Shown: positions 1 to 9,079 of the stretch, in pieces
Layout: every line of letters starts with the position of its first letter
Numbering within the stretch: position 1 is the stretch's first letter
Origin: Pseudomonas chlororaphis
GTDB taxonomy: Bacteria; Pseudomonadota; Gammaproteobacteria; Pseudomonadales; Pseudomonadaceae
DNA length: 64,000 nucleotides
Assembly (NCBI RefSeq): GCF_001921865.1
Contig: NZ_MSCT01000008.1
Span: forward strand, 527,208-591,207
Direction of reading: 5' to 3'
Notes under the pieces: model-generated
Seen by the model: only the letters and a program-made list of their open reading frames with translations
Told to the model about the DNA's origin: nothing
The model's database searches: none
Position numbers and translations under genes: made by a program

Positions 1-1782
1 TGCAGCAAGGCCCGAGGTTTGCAATGTCGTATCAGCCAAGGTAACAGTGCCACCGTTTAGAGCTTGCGCACCGTGAGACTGAACACCAGTCGTGGTGATT
101 TGGCCCCCGGTACTCTGAATGCTGGTACCTGCATCCTCTGCGAGCAGTCCTATCGAGTTGTTACCTGACGTTGTGATTGGGGTATTTTGCAAAGTGACCG
201 CGCTGCCGGTTGTCGCCCAGACACCAGCAGCGTTTCCCCCTGCGGTGGAAATACTGCCACCGATACTTACCAAGGAGGCATTGTGAGCAATGGCACCCCT
301 GGCACTTTCGCCCAGGGTTTTTATCGTGGTGTTGCTTAAGAAAAGCACACTGCTACTATCAGTTACCAAAGCGCCATGAGAGTACTGGCCGTTCGTTGTA
401 ACCCGACTATTGAGACTTTCCAACTGGGCGCCTAAACCGCTTGCAACCCCAATAGAACTTGTGCCTTGGGTCTGTACAGTTGTGTTGTCGAGTTTTATAA
501 ACGATGCGCCGAATGCAGAGGCGCCACTGCTTCCTTCCCCCTCAGTGGTGATGCTGCCGCCAGACATCTGAATCGTAGAGCCTGCTTCGTTAGTCACAAG
601 CCCTGCCGCATTATTATCGCCTTGGGTCAGGATCTGAGCATCTGTCAGCGAAATTAAGCCGCCTCGGATGGCATAGGCCCCCGCCCCTTGCTCGCCTGTG
701 GTAGTGATGCCCCCGCCGTTGACGGTGATATTAGAGCCTGTTTCCACTGCCACCAGGCCACTGCCTGCAACGCCACTGGCGTTGACTTGGCTATTGGTCA
801 GAGTGATTGAGCCTGCATCCCGAGCCTCTACTACCGATGAGGCATTAGCAGTAGAAAGGGTGCTATCGGTGACGTTGGCTGTAGAGCCAGTGCCTTGAGA
901 GGAAACGCCCAATGCGCCAAGGCCCTGGGTTTGTAAGGTTGTCCCCGACAGGGTAACAGCGCCGCCATTTAGAGCTTGGGCTCCATGGGAGTTTGTTCCA
1001 GTGGTGGTGATGCTGCCGCCGGTATTTTGGATGGTACTGCCGATGCCATCGGCCAGAAGACCAATAGAGCTCTCACCCGCCGTAAGCATTTGAGTGTCAG
1101 TGATGGTGATCGTGCCGCCGCTACTGGAGGAGGCAATATTTGCCTCCTTTCCACTAGTGCTGAAATTACTGCCGTTTACCTTGAGCTGAGAGCCGTTGTC
1201 GGCGAAGACTTGGCCGCTATTGTCACCCGTAGTTATCGAAACGATATTGTTAAGCTCAATAGTACCCTGGTAAGTGCTGGTGGCGAGGCTGTCACCTGCG
1301 GTGCTACTCGTGTAATTCCCTCCGTCAAACAAAATTTCTGTGTTGGCTTGAGTTGCCAGCAACGCCGTCTTACTACTCCCGCTGGATTCAATAGTAAAGT
1401 TGTGAAGCTCGATCTTTGAGCCAGCCTGGGCACTCACAGCCCCAGTTCCTAAATCGCCCTGCGAGTCTATTTTTCCGTTCGATAGAGTGATGCGTGTAGT
1501 CGAGTCCGTTGCTGTAATGTTGTTTCCGTACATCGGGGATCCACCGAGGATCAAGCCCCCGGTAGAGCTTATAGTGCCCCCATTACGTGCCAGAATAGCG
1601 TCGTAGGAGCCTGTGATGTTGAGTGCATCGCCAGCCTCCGCGATAGCATAAGTACCAAATGGGTCGCTTGGAAGGCCCGCCAGTACTTGAGTGCTGTAAG
1701 AAAAAGCGAGCGCTAATGCTACGGTAAGTTTGCTTTTTGTAAATAACTCTTTAGTTATGTGTTCTTCGCATGGCAAGGTCAT
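1..1782 (-). CDS. Repeat-rich autotransporter/adhesin passenger, 3' end outside window
   Basis: An open frame of 594 codons runs without a stop from an ATG at 1782 to the window edge, so only the N-terminal part is visible. It opens with a long leader whose hydrophobic core (LTVALALAFSYSTQVLA) ends in a plausible signal-peptidase site near residue 35. The rest is low-complexity beta-helix sequence rich in G, S, T and N, made of degenerate units resembling GSTIQNTGGSITTTG and GAQALNGG-VTL. A close copy of one block recurs about 300 residues later (nt ~1060-900 and ~150-1). This fits the passenger of a type V autotransporter; the expected C-terminal beta-barrel lies outside the window. A weak AAGG precedes the start. 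Base composition is less GC-rich than the core genes, suggesting an accessory locus. Ligand and role (adhesion, biofilm) are inference. Confidence 0.75.
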   Translation of the reverse strand, partial: MTLPCEEHITKELFTKSKLTVALALAFSYSTQVLAGLPSDPFGTYAIAEAGDALNITGSYDAILARNGGTISSTGGLILGGSPMYGNNITATDSTTRITLSNGKIDSQGDLGTGAVSAQAGSKIELHNFTIESSGSSKTALLATQANTEILFDGGNYTSSTAGDSLATSTYQGTIELNNIVSITTGDNSGQVFADNGSQLKVNGSNFSTSGKEANIASSSSGGTITITDTQMLTAGESSIGLLADGIGSTIQNTGGSITTTGTNSHGAQALNGGAVTLSGTTLQTQGLGALGVSSQGTGSTANVTDSTLSTANASSVVEARDAGSITLTNSQVNASGVAGSGLVAVETGSNITVNGGGITTTGEQGAGAYAIRGGLISLTDAQILTQGDNNAAGLVTNEAGSTIQMSGGSITTEGEGSSGASAFGASFIKLDNTTVQTQGTSSIGVASGLGAQLESLNSRVTTNGQYSHGALVTDSSSVLFLSNTTIKTLGESARGAIAHNASLVSIGGSISTAGGNAAGVWATTGSAVTLQNTPITTSGNNSIGLLAEDAGTSIQSTGGQITTTGVQSHGAQALNGGTVTLADTTLQTSGLAA

Positions 1783-2504
1783 ACTGTATAGGCCTTATAT
1801 GATGGAGATAGTTCTATCGGTAAGCGCGGTTCTCAGTGTGGCTGTATTTTGTGAAGCCTCAAGAGGGTTTTTGCCAATAAATTTGCGCTGCAAAATTTTC
1901 TTTTAATGACTAAAATTATAGCACGTATATTGTTATGTCCTACCGCTACAGATCATGGTCATTCGCTGGAACTCGAATGACTGGAAGCGAACACGAGCTA
2001 GCTAGGAAAAAGCCAATGATCGCTCATTACGCACGTCGCGCTGATCAGGTTGCATGTGGCCGTAGTAACCACGACTTGAATAGCACTTCACAACCAGCGG
2101 GGTTCGCTGCAAAAAATGCCTTAGCTCAAATTCTTTCAAGCAGGCATTGTGGTTTGACGAGCTTCAGAAGTGCACTGGAACTGAGGCAATCGGTTTTGCA
2201 GACTGGTCTGCTGGCATACTCGGTACAGTCTCGACTGTTTTCTACGTGAAACGGAGGAAATGGCTCAGGGGCTTAAGCGTGATTTACGACCGCTGGTTGT
2301 TAACGATATCGGATGATAGGAAAGAAGTACCAGGTACACCACAAGCCCAGCGAAGTCTGGTGGGGCGTTAGGGCAGAATCGGGGCCGCCACTAGCTGCAG
2401 CACGCCAGGGGTAAGGGGGGAGAGTGCTGTCTTTTAGGGCCTTAAGCGGCCCGTAGGGTGTATGAAGGGGTTTGAGTCCCTATCCATAAAGCCGGATAAA
2501 AACC
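1783..2504. other. Long AT-richer intergenic stretch, no supported gene
   Basis: About 720 bases upstream of the autotransporter. Short open frames exist (for example 1935-2249 and 2147-2371), but they lack convincing ribosome sites and recognisable motifs, and they overlap each other in different frames. The segment around 2117-2371 has protein-like composition (KQALWFDELQKC) without a start and may be a remnant of a lost gene. No tRNA or terminator was identified. Confidence 0.5.
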
Positions 2505-3083
2505 ATGAGCGACAAGCCATTTCGTTTAGATCGGCAAAGCCTACCTTGTGACTATCCAACTCATCGACACACCAGCATTTTTGGGGAGCAGCTGGGTCGC
2601 ACCGTAGCTACATGCGGTTTCTTAGAACAAGTATTGGGACGGGCCATCTTCGCACTTACTGCGACATGTAAGCATGCTGAGGATGAGTTGGAAGAAGCCT
2701 GCGGCAAATGGCAGAGCCAACTTGAACGGGCCCTGTCTGATCCTCTCGGTGGACTCATCAATGCCTACAGCAAGGCGCTTCGGGACCACCATCTGAAGCC
2801 GATTATTAATCCTAATACACTGATTGATGACCTGCGCGGCGCAGCCCAGTTACGAAATGTTTTGTGCCATGGTTCTTGGCAGGTGCCGGATGCCGATGGC
2901 AAGTCATTGCCTCTATTCGTCGATAAAAAACTGAGAGTTTTCAACACTCCTATGGATGTCTCCTACCTAAAACAAGTCCGTGCCCATATAACCGATCTGG
3001 TGTGCTCGGTTATCGACTCTGTCAGCAGCGTGGGCTTGCAATTCCCAGGAGATGTTGGGCCGGGTGATCCAGTCTGGGAATAA
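2505..3083 (+). CDS. Hypothetical protein with HEPN-like RNxxxH motif
   Basis: 192 residues, not recognised as a named family. It is mostly alpha-helical by composition and has no signal peptide or membrane segment. Residues 117-122 read RNVLCH, matching the R-x4-H signature (usually RNxxxH) that forms the ribonuclease centre of HEPN-superfamily proteins. The motif follows a helix (IDDLRGAAQL) and precedes a second helix (YLKQVRAHITDLVCSVI), the expected HEPN arrangement. It stands alone: the autotransporter is divergent on its left and the azoreductase converges from the right. No antitoxin or nucleotidyltransferase partner is adjacent. The ribosome site is weak. A role in RNA cleavage or defence is inference; a non-catalytic helical protein is possible. 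Confidence 0.6.
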   Translation: MSDKPFRLDRQSLPCDYPTHRHTSIFGEQLGRTVATCGFLEQVLGRAIFALTATCKHAEDELEEACGKWQSQLERALSDPLGGLINAYSKALRDHHLKPIINPNTLIDDLRGAAQLRNVLCHGSWQVPDADGKSLPLFVDKKLRVFNTPMDVSYLKQVRAHITDLVCSVIDSVSSVGLQFPGDVGPGDPVWE

Positions 3084-3375
3084 TGACCGTTTCGAGTGTG
3101 GGCGTAGAAGGTAGCTAGAAAATTGCTACAGAGGATGGTCGCCAGGTTGCGTAGTCTCAGCTGGCTAGGGGGCAAGCGAGATACTGCGTCCAATCCATCA
3201 TCGGCGCCACGGAGAAGCGGCGGGAGAGGGTGGGCGAGGCAGTTGAAACAGGAGATAAGAGCATGGGGCAATCTGGATGGGTGAGGCGAAGGAGGGGCAG
3301 TTTATCAGGAATGGGGTTCAGGGGTTGGGCGCGCGCGTGGCGGTGGGATGAGGGGGCTTTGAGTGGCGGGTGCAG
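3084..3375. other. Intergenic region
   Basis: About 290 bases between the HEPN-motif gene and the terminator of the azoreductase gene. It is rich in G runs (GGGGGCAAG, GGGGGC) and carries no gene with a convincing start. Open frames here extend antisense into azoR and are shadows. Confidence 0.4.
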
Positions 3376-3404
3376 GAAAAAACGCGGACCTCAGGTCCAC
3401 GTTC
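3376..3404 (-). terminator. Rho-independent terminator of azoR
   Basis: On the minus strand an imperfect 9-bp stem (ACGTGGACC paired with GGTCCGCGT, one A-C mismatch) with a 3-nt loop is followed by six T. It lies about 50 nt past the azoreductase stop. Confidence 0.8.
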
Positions 3405-3456
3405 TTCATAAGGGTGCAACGGCGCAATCGGCAGTCGAGTTTCCGCTGCGCTTGAA

Positions 3457-4095
3457 TCATTCGAGCCTGTCCGCCAACTCCCGGGCCTGATTCACCGCCT
3501 CTTGTCGCGCTCGCTGATCCACCTCGTACCCCAGGATGGTCTTTTCCACGATTAGCGCATGCACATTCTTGACGCCGACAAACCCCAGCCAGGCCTCGAC
3601 ATAAGGCTTCTGGAAGTCGTAGCGCTGCGCCGGCGTGTCCGATTGCGGCGAGAAGTCGAGGCCGCGGGCGTAGGCGACGACAGCGCTCTTGTTCTGCAAT
3701 AGGCCACGGAGGCCGTGCTCGGCGCTGAAACTGAAAAGGAGGTCTTTCTGTGAAACCAGGTCGATGAAGTGCTTGAGTTTGTAGGGAATGCTGTAGTTCC
3801 ACAGCGGCACCGAGAGCACCAGCAGGTCGGCGTCGTGCAGGGGCGCGGCAAGGGCTTCCAGGGTACGCCAGGCATCCTGCTGGGCGGGGGAAAGGGCGAT
3901 GCCTTGCAGGCCGGCGTACTTGGCGTCCATGGCGTGTTGGTCGAATTCCGGCAGGTCCAGGCTCCAGAGGTCCAGGGTACTGACTTCGCAGCGAGGGTGG
4001 AGAGCCAGGTAGCGGTCGATAAAGCCGCGGGCGACCTGTTGCGAGGCGGAGCGCTCTTTGCGCGGGGAGCATTGAATGTGCAGTAGGCGAGTCAT
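3457..4095 (-). CDS. azoR: FMN-dependent NADH-azoreductase (AzoR family)
   Basis: 212 residues with a flavodoxin-like fold, the usual AzoR length. Visible motifs are the N-terminal phosphate-binding segment (LLHIQCSPRKERSAS) and the FMN-contact segment PLWNYSIPYKLKHFID near residue 95. Family enzymes are cytoplasmic homodimers that reduce quinones and azo compounds with NAD(P)H. The start at 4095 was chosen because the family begins MTRLL directly before the first beta strand; an in-frame ATG 39 nt upstream would add an unrelated tail. The gene is divergent from a LysR regulator with about 95 nt between them, a common arrangement for LysR-controlled azoreductases. Control by that regulator is inference. 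Confidence 0.88.
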   Translation of the reverse strand: MTRLLHIQCSPRKERSASQQVARGFIDRYLALHPRCEVSTLDLWSLDLPEFDQHAMDAKYAGLQGIALSPAQQDAWRTLEALAAPLHDADLLVLSVPLWNYSIPYKLKHFIDLVSQKDLLFSFSAEHGLRGLLQNKSAVVAYARGLDFSPQSDTPAQRYDFQKPYVEAWLGFVGVKNVHALIVEKTILGYEVDQRARQEAVNQARELADRLE

Positions 4096-4190
4096 GGCGG
4101 CATCTCGGATGGGGAGTGCCGGGCATTGCAACATAGCAATATAAAGAATATAAATTGTGAATTAACGGCTTATTGATCACGAAACAGCAT

Positions 4191-5048
4191 ATGTTCGATG
4201 CTCTGTTGCTCAAGACTTTTGTTGCGGTGGTGGATGAGGGGGGCTTCAGTCGCGCAGCCGAACGGCTGCACCTGACACAGTCCGCAGTCAGCGGTCATCT
4301 GCGGCGCCTGGAGGAGCAGGTCGGCAAGCCGCTGCTCGCGCGGACTACGCGTTCCCAGCATTTGACCGCCGATGGCGAGCGGCTGATGGCTTATGCGCGA
4401 GCCATTCTCGCCTTGAATCGCGATGCCTGGGCGGAGCTGACGCGTTCGCCGTTTCGCGGTCGGGTGCGGATCGGCATGGCCGAAGACTTTGCCGAGCCGC
4501 GTCTGTTGCGGGCCTTGCGGGAGTTCGCGGCGCAGTACCCGGGCCTGGAAATCGACGTTCAGGTGAATATTCCCGGCACGCTGCTCGAGCGCATGAAGCA
4601 GGGCGATCTCGAGTTGGTCATCGGTTCGCTGTGCGACACCAGCGGAGCGGGGCTGCTGCTCTGGCAAGAGCCGCTGGTCTGGGGCTGTTCCGAACAACAG
4701 GCCATGAGCCGATTGCCAGCACCGTTGCCATTGGCCCTGTTTCCCGAACCGTGCCCCTATCGGGCGGCCGCGTTGATGTGTCTGGCGCAGGCTGGAATCG
4801 CCCAGCGCACGGCAATGCTCTGTACCAGCACGGCAAGCTTGAAGGCTGCGGCCCTGTCCGGGTTCGCGGTGGCGCCGATGGCGATCGGGCTACTGGGGCA
4901 GGGGCTTGCGGCGCTGGGGCCGGAGCATGGTTTGCCGGAGCTGCCTGCTGCGCAGTTCCGACTGTTTACCTCTGGCGAAGCTGATCATGGCGTTGTGGCG
5001 GGGCTGTCCCAGGTGGTCGTGGAGTATTGCGCGTCGCGACGGACCTAG
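4191..5048 (+). CDS. LysR-family transcriptional regulator
   Basis: 285 residues. The N-terminal winged helix-turn-helix is clear (FDALLLKTFVAVVDEGGFSR, then AAERLHLTQSAVSGHLRRLE), followed by a periplasmic-binding-like effector domain. The ATG at 4191 is preferred over the TTG at 4173 because LysR proteins usually start directly at this helix. It is divergent from azoR across an AT-rich gap (4096-4190), so it probably controls that gene and itself. The inducer is unknown; quinones or electrophiles would fit the neighbour but are not shown by sequence. Confidence 0.88.
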   Translation: MFDALLLKTFVAVVDEGGFSRAAERLHLTQSAVSGHLRRLEEQVGKPLLARTTRSQHLTADGERLMAYARAILALNRDAWAELTRSPFRGRVRIGMAEDFAEPRLLRALREFAAQYPGLEIDVQVNIPGTLLERMKQGDLELVIGSLCDTSGAGLLLWQEPLVWGCSEQQAMSRLPAPLPLALFPEPCPYRAAALMCLAQAGIAQRTAMLCTSTASLKAAALSGFAVAPMAIGLLGQGLAALGPEHGLPELPAAQFRLFTSGEADHGVVAGLSQVVVEYCASRRT

Positions 5049-5119
5049 CGGCGAGCGAGGCCGTTTCAAGCTGCAGCGCGACTGCCGCAAACGCTGTTGG
5101 GCAGCCGCGTTGGCCAGGG

Positions 5120-5608
5120 CTAGAGTTCCAGGCCTTCCTGGATCACCGACAGCAGGGCGTCTTCGTTGAGCGCCAGCGGAGCCGGTCGGGTTTTGGCGGA
5201 CGCTTGAGCTGCCTGGATCAGCCAATGCCCTTCGCCGTGATCGTCGCTGTTGCGCAGCATGTGTCTTTGCGGGCCAATGCCATGGATTTCGACGCGCCCC
5301 GAGCCTTCGCTGGTGAAGCGGGCGATGGGGTCGAGGAGAATGCTTTTGTGGTTGCCCTCGATCAGCAGTTGGTCGATGGCATAGTTGAAGGTGGCGCCGG
5401 ACCTGTGGCTCTCGAACACGCGAGTGGGCACGCGCCGGATGCTCAGTCCGACCTCCGACAGAGGGATCAGCCAGGTCTCGATCTGGTGGTACATCTCATA
5501 GACCTGCGTCGGCCACAGTTCGATGGCCTTGTCTGCCGAGATGTCTTCCTTGGCCCAGCTGTCCTGTTTTTGTTTCAGCCTTGCGGCGAGCTCATCGACC
5601 TTACTCAT
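5120..5608 (-). CDS. Conserved hypothetical protein
   Basis: 162 residues, start ATG at 5608. It is soluble and charged, with an N-terminal helix (MSKVDELAARLKQKQDSW) and no signal peptide or membrane segment. No catalytic motif is recognised. The composition is typical Pseudomonas coding sequence, so the frame is likely real. It converges with the LysR gene, 71 nt away. Function unknown. Confidence 0.7.
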   Translation of the reverse strand: MSKVDELAARLKQKQDSWAKEDISADKAIELWPTQVYEMYHQIETWLIPLSEVGLSIRRVPTRVFESHRSGATFNYAIDQLLIEGNHKSILLDPIARFTSEGSGRVEIHGIGPQRHMLRNSDDHGEGHWLIQAAQASAKTRPAPLALNEDALLSVIQEGLEL

Positions 5609-5873
5609 TCCGACTTCCTATCGTGATGTGAGGGTACGTGTGATGACAGAAGGTACTTTACCTGGGCGGACGGTGACCAGCGATTCATGACCGTTTGGTG
5701 AACGACGCCTCTTGTATTGTGGCGATGGGTTTTTTATATAGCACTGATGGACATCAGAAAAATGCTCTACATTTTCAGAAGGCGCCACCCTGAATTGTCC
5801 GGTATTACCTCTTAGGATTACCCACTAACGGCGCCCGGCTGCATCGCATGCCTTACCCTGCCAGGATGATGCT

Positions 5874-7436
5874 TTGCCTATCCCGATTCACGATGCTGAC
5901 CATTCTTCCGATCGAGCCTTGAAACGACTTCCTCTGCTCAAGGCTGCGGTCGTGTTTATTTCAATGGTCTGTCTGTGCCTGTGCGGTCTGCTTTACCTGC
6001 AGTTGGCACAGTCTTACCGCTACGATATGGCGCGGGCGCAGGTCGCTTCGTCGAACCTGGCCCGGGCCATGGCGCAGCAGGCCGAGGACACTTTCGTCGA
6101 GGCCGATCTGGTGCTGGCCAGCCTGGCCGACTGGATTCAGAAGGATGGTTACGGCTCTGCGCAAAAACCGTTTTTGCAGAAAATCTTCGCGCAGCGGGCG
6201 CAGGCGCTCAAGCAGCTGCACGGCTTGTTCCTGTTCGATCAGGACGGGCACTGGATTGTCACCTCGGCCGATCAGTTGCCGCTTGGAGACGGCGTGATCA
6301 ATCGCGACTATTTCCGCTTCCATCAGCAGAATGCGTCCTTGCAGGCCCATGTCGGTCCGGCGATCCGCAATCGGGGGAACGGTGAGTGGATCATTCCCTT
6401 GTCGCGGCGATTGAACGACAAGCAAGGCCATTTCGAAGGCGTGCTGATGGCCGGTATCAAGCTGGCTTATTTCGACCAGTTCTTCAAAAGCTTCAGCATC
6501 GACGACAGCGGCACCATGTTCCTCGCCCTCGCCGACGGCACCTTGCTGGCGCGGCGCCCGCTGGAGGAGCGGCAGATCGGAGCGTCCCTGGCGCGTGGGG
6601 AAATCTTCAGCAAATATTTGCCACAGGCCCTTTCGGGCACGGCGATGATTCGCTCGCTGGTCGACAACAAAGTCAGGCTCTACGGCTATCGCCAGTTGGA
6701 GGCTTATCCACTGGTGGTCGGCGTGGCGAGTTCGAAGGACGCGATCCTCAAGGACTGGTACGCCAGAGCCTACCAGTCCAGCGCGATTGTCGCCGTGATC
6801 GTGCTGGGGATCGGCCTGTTCGGTTGGGTCTTCGTGCATCAGGTGCGCAATGGCGAGCGTATCGAGGCCGACTTGCGCGCAGCGCAGGAGGCGCTGGAGG
6901 TGATCGCGACCCATGACAGCCTGACCGGGCTGGCCAATCGTCGTTTGTTCGAGCGGGCGCTGGAGACCGAGTTCGGACGCGGAGGGCGGCAGGCGAGCCC
7001 GTTGAGCTTGATCATGCTCGATATCGATTTTTTCAAGCGCTACAACGACACCTACGGCCATGTCGCGGGGGACCGGTGCCTGGCTGAGGTGGCGCAGGTG
7101 TTGAGGGATTGTTGCCAGCGCAAGGCCGACCTGGTGGTGCGTTATGGCGGCGAAGAATTCGTGGTCCTGTTGCCCGACACCGAGATGCAAGGGGCGCTGG
7201 CCATGGCCGAGCAGATTCGTCTCGGCGTCATGGAAAAGAACATCCCGCATAGCGGCTCACCCTTCGGCCGCGTCACCCTCAGCCTGGGCTGCTACTGCTT
7301 TGTGCCGAGCGGGAGCGACAGTGCCGAAGCGTTTCTCAAACATGCCGATGCTGCGTTGTATCAGGCCAAGAAATCCGGGCGCAACCAGGTGGCCGTCGAG
7401 AATATCTGCGAGCCGCTGGTCCGTTCGGATCGCTGA
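5874..7436 (+). CDS. Membrane diguanylate cyclase with Cache-type sensor and GGEEF domain
   Basis: 520 residues. A membrane segment lies at about 24-46 (VVFISMVCLCLCGLLYLQL), then a periplasmic Cache/PDC-like sensor (about 50-290), a second membrane segment (IVAVIVLGIGLFGWVFV, about 303-319) and a C-terminal GGDEF domain. The catalytic signature is RYGGEEF, a functional variant of GGDEF. Five residues before it lies RKAD, matching the RxxD inhibitory I-site. The protein should therefore make c-di-GMP from GTP in response to a periplasmic ligand and be subject to product inhibition. The TTG start at 5874 has AGGA seven bases upstream; the nearby ATGs at 5866 and 5869 are in another frame. Ligand unknown. 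Confidence 0.92.
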   Translation: MPIPIHDADHSSDRALKRLPLLKAAVVFISMVCLCLCGLLYLQLAQSYRYDMARAQVASSNLARAMAQQAEDTFVEADLVLASLADWIQKDGYGSAQKPFLQKIFAQRAQALKQLHGLFLFDQDGHWIVTSADQLPLGDGVINRDYFRFHQQNASLQAHVGPAIRNRGNGEWIIPLSRRLNDKQGHFEGVLMAGIKLAYFDQFFKSFSIDDSGTMFLALADGTLLARRPLEERQIGASLARGEIFSKYLPQALSGTAMIRSLVDNKVRLYGYRQLEAYPLVVGVASSKDAILKDWYARAYQSSAIVAVIVLGIGLFGWVFVHQVRNGERIEADLRAAQEALEVIATHDSLTGLANRRLFERALETEFGRGGRQASPLSLIMLDIDFFKRYNDTYGHVAGDRCLAEVAQVLRDCCQRKADLVVRYGGEEFVVLLPDTEMQGALAMAEQIRLGVMEKNIPHSGSPFGRVTLSLGCYCFVPSGSDSAEAFLKHADAALYQAKKSGRNQVAVENICEPLVRSDR

Positions 7437-7463
7437 CAAGCGAGCGATAGTGCATCCGGGCGC

Positions 7464-8042
7464 TCAGCCCGGGTAACCCAGCGTGTGTTCGAGCTGGCGC
7501 CGCACTGCCTGCCATTCGTCGTCGATGATGCTGAAGCGCACGGAATTGCGTTTGCGGCCATCCGGCATGATTCGCTCATGGCGCACGATGCCTTCCTGTT
7601 TCGCGCCCAGGCGCAGGATCGCCTGGCGCGATCTGTGGTTGATTTCGTCGGTGGTGAATTGCACTCGAACGCACTCGAGCACCTCGAAGGCATGGCGCAG
7701 CATCAGGTACTTGGCTTCGGTGTTGACGAAGGTTTTCTGCCAGCGTGTGGCGATCCAGGTGCTGCCGATTTCAAGTTTGCGGTTCTTGCGGTCGATCTTC
7801 CAGAAGCGGGTACAGCCGATCACCTCGTTGCTGGCCTTGAGAACCGTGACGAAGGGCAGGACAGTACCGGCCTCGCGACCACTGAGGGCCACTTGCAGAT
7901 AATCGTTCACCGTTGCGCGGGACGGCACCACGGTATATGGCAGGTTCCACAGTTCGCCATCCTCGGCGGCGCTGACCAGGGCGTCGGCATCGCAGCGTTG
8001 CAGCGGGCGCAGGAGAATTCTCGGGCCTTCCAGTTGGTCCAT
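7464..8042 (-). CDS. GNAT-family N-acetyltransferase (RimJ/RimL-like)
   Basis: 192 residues. It has the GNAT fold, with an N-terminal LEGPRILLRPLQRCDADAL segment, the central strand with IGCTRFWKIDRKNRKLEIGS and the acetyl-CoA region followed by NHRSRQAILRLGAKQEG, as in RimJ/RimL and spermidine acetyltransferase relatives. The start at 8042 (MDQLEGP) is preferred to the ATG 72 nt upstream because it places the first strand at the N-terminus as in relatives. It converges with the diguanylate cyclase gene. The acceptor substrate (protein N-terminus, amino acid or small molecule) cannot be told from sequence. Confidence 0.88.
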   Translation of the reverse strand: MDQLEGPRILLRPLQRCDADALVSAAEDGELWNLPYTVVPSRATVNDYLQVALSGREAGTVLPFVTVLKASNEVIGCTRFWKIDRKNRKLEIGSTWIATRWQKTFVNTEAKYLMLRHAFEVLECVRVQFTTDEINHRSRQAILRLGAKQEGIVRHERIMPDGRKRNSVRFSIIDDEWQAVRRQLEHTLGYPG

Positions 8043-8230
8043 GGCAGGATTTCCGGCAGTGTGGGGAGAAAGGTTTTGGCTGGTTATTACAGGCAGTTGC
8101 CGAAGGCTTGGCAAGGTCCATTAACGTGCTGTTTTGAACAGGGATATTGGCCAAATCAATTGCCGGCCGGGGGCTGTTTTGACGTATACATAGCGCCGAT
8201 ACGCGCCTCCTCATGCATAAGGACAACCCC

Positions 8231-9067
8231 ATGAGCCAGCCCCACCTGATGAACTTCGCGCTTTACCTGCAACGGCTCGGTTACTCCAGTGCGCCGTCGC
8301 CGAGTCTGGCGACCTTGCACGAGCTGCAATTGCGCCACACCAGCACCTTTGCCTTCGAAAGTCTGTCGACCCTGTTGCGCGTGCCGGTGCCGATCGACCT
8401 GGCCTCGGTGGAGCGCAAAGTCCTGCAGGACGGCCGCGGCGGCTACTGTTACGAACTCAACCAGATGTACCTGGTGTTGTTGCAGCACCTGGGGTACGAG
8501 GCTCGGGGCATCACCGGGCGGGTGGTGATGGGCGGGCCGGAAGATGCCTGGCCGGCGCGCACCCATCGGCTGGTGCTGCTGACCCTGGACGGCAAGCGCT
8601 ATATCTCGGATGTCGGCTTTGGCGGCATGGTGCCTACCGGGCCGCTGTTGCTCGATACCGAGGACGAGCAGGCAACGCCTCACGAGCCGTATCGCATCAC
8701 CGAGCGCGAGGGCAGTTACACCCTGCGTGCCAAGGTCGCAGGGGAGTGGCGGGCGATGTATGTGTTCGACTTGCAGCGCCAGGAAGCCGCGGATTACGAG
8801 ATGGGCAACTGGTTCGTCTCGACGCACAAGGACTCGCTGTTTCTTGGCCAGTTGAAAGTTGCGTTGATGGGCGAAGGCCTGCGCCGGACCCTCAATAACG
8901 GCAGCTACGCGGTGCACCGTCTGGGCCAGGACAGCGAGCGGCGACAGATCACCGATCCCGACGAGCTGCTTGCCCTGCTGCGGGACGAATTCGCCATTCG
9001 CGTGCCGCAGCATCCGCGTTTGCGCGAAGTGCTGGGCGAATTGCTCGCGGTAGCGCAGTCGGCCTGA
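8231..9067 (+). CDS. nat: Arylamine N-acetyltransferase
   Basis: 278 residues, the usual length for bacterial NAT. The Cys-His-Asp triad is visible: the cysteine in RGGYCYELN, the histidine in THRLVLL and the aspartate in YISDVGFGG. The enzyme transfers acetyl from acetyl-CoA to arylamines, hydrazines or related xenobiotics in the cytoplasm. The ATG at 8231 is chosen because AAGGA lies eight bases upstream; an in-frame ATG at 8213 would overlap that site. It is divergent from the GNAT gene. In some bacteria NAT homologues act in natural-product pathways, but no such genes are adjacent here. Confidence 0.93.
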   Translation: MSQPHLMNFALYLQRLGYSSAPSPSLATLHELQLRHTSTFAFESLSTLLRVPVPIDLASVERKVLQDGRGGYCYELNQMYLVLLQHLGYEARGITGRVVMGGPEDAWPARTHRLVLLTLDGKRYISDVGFGGMVPTGPLLLDTEDEQATPHEPYRITEREGSYTLRAKVAGEWRAMYVFDLQRQEAADYEMGNWFVSTHKDSLFLGQLKVALMGEGLRRTLNNGSYAVHRLGQDSERRQITDPDELLALLRDEFAIRVPQHPRLREVLGELLAVAQSA

Positions 9068-9079
9068 TCCGTTCGGGCT

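Noticed and set aside
1935..2371. Two overlapping small frames upstream of the autotransporter
   Set aside because: No ribosome site, no recognised motif, conflicting frames; at most a remnant.
5961..7250. A 429-codon open frame antisense to the diguanylate cyclase
   Set aside because: Shadow frame; the sense strand has clear membrane and GGEEF motifs.
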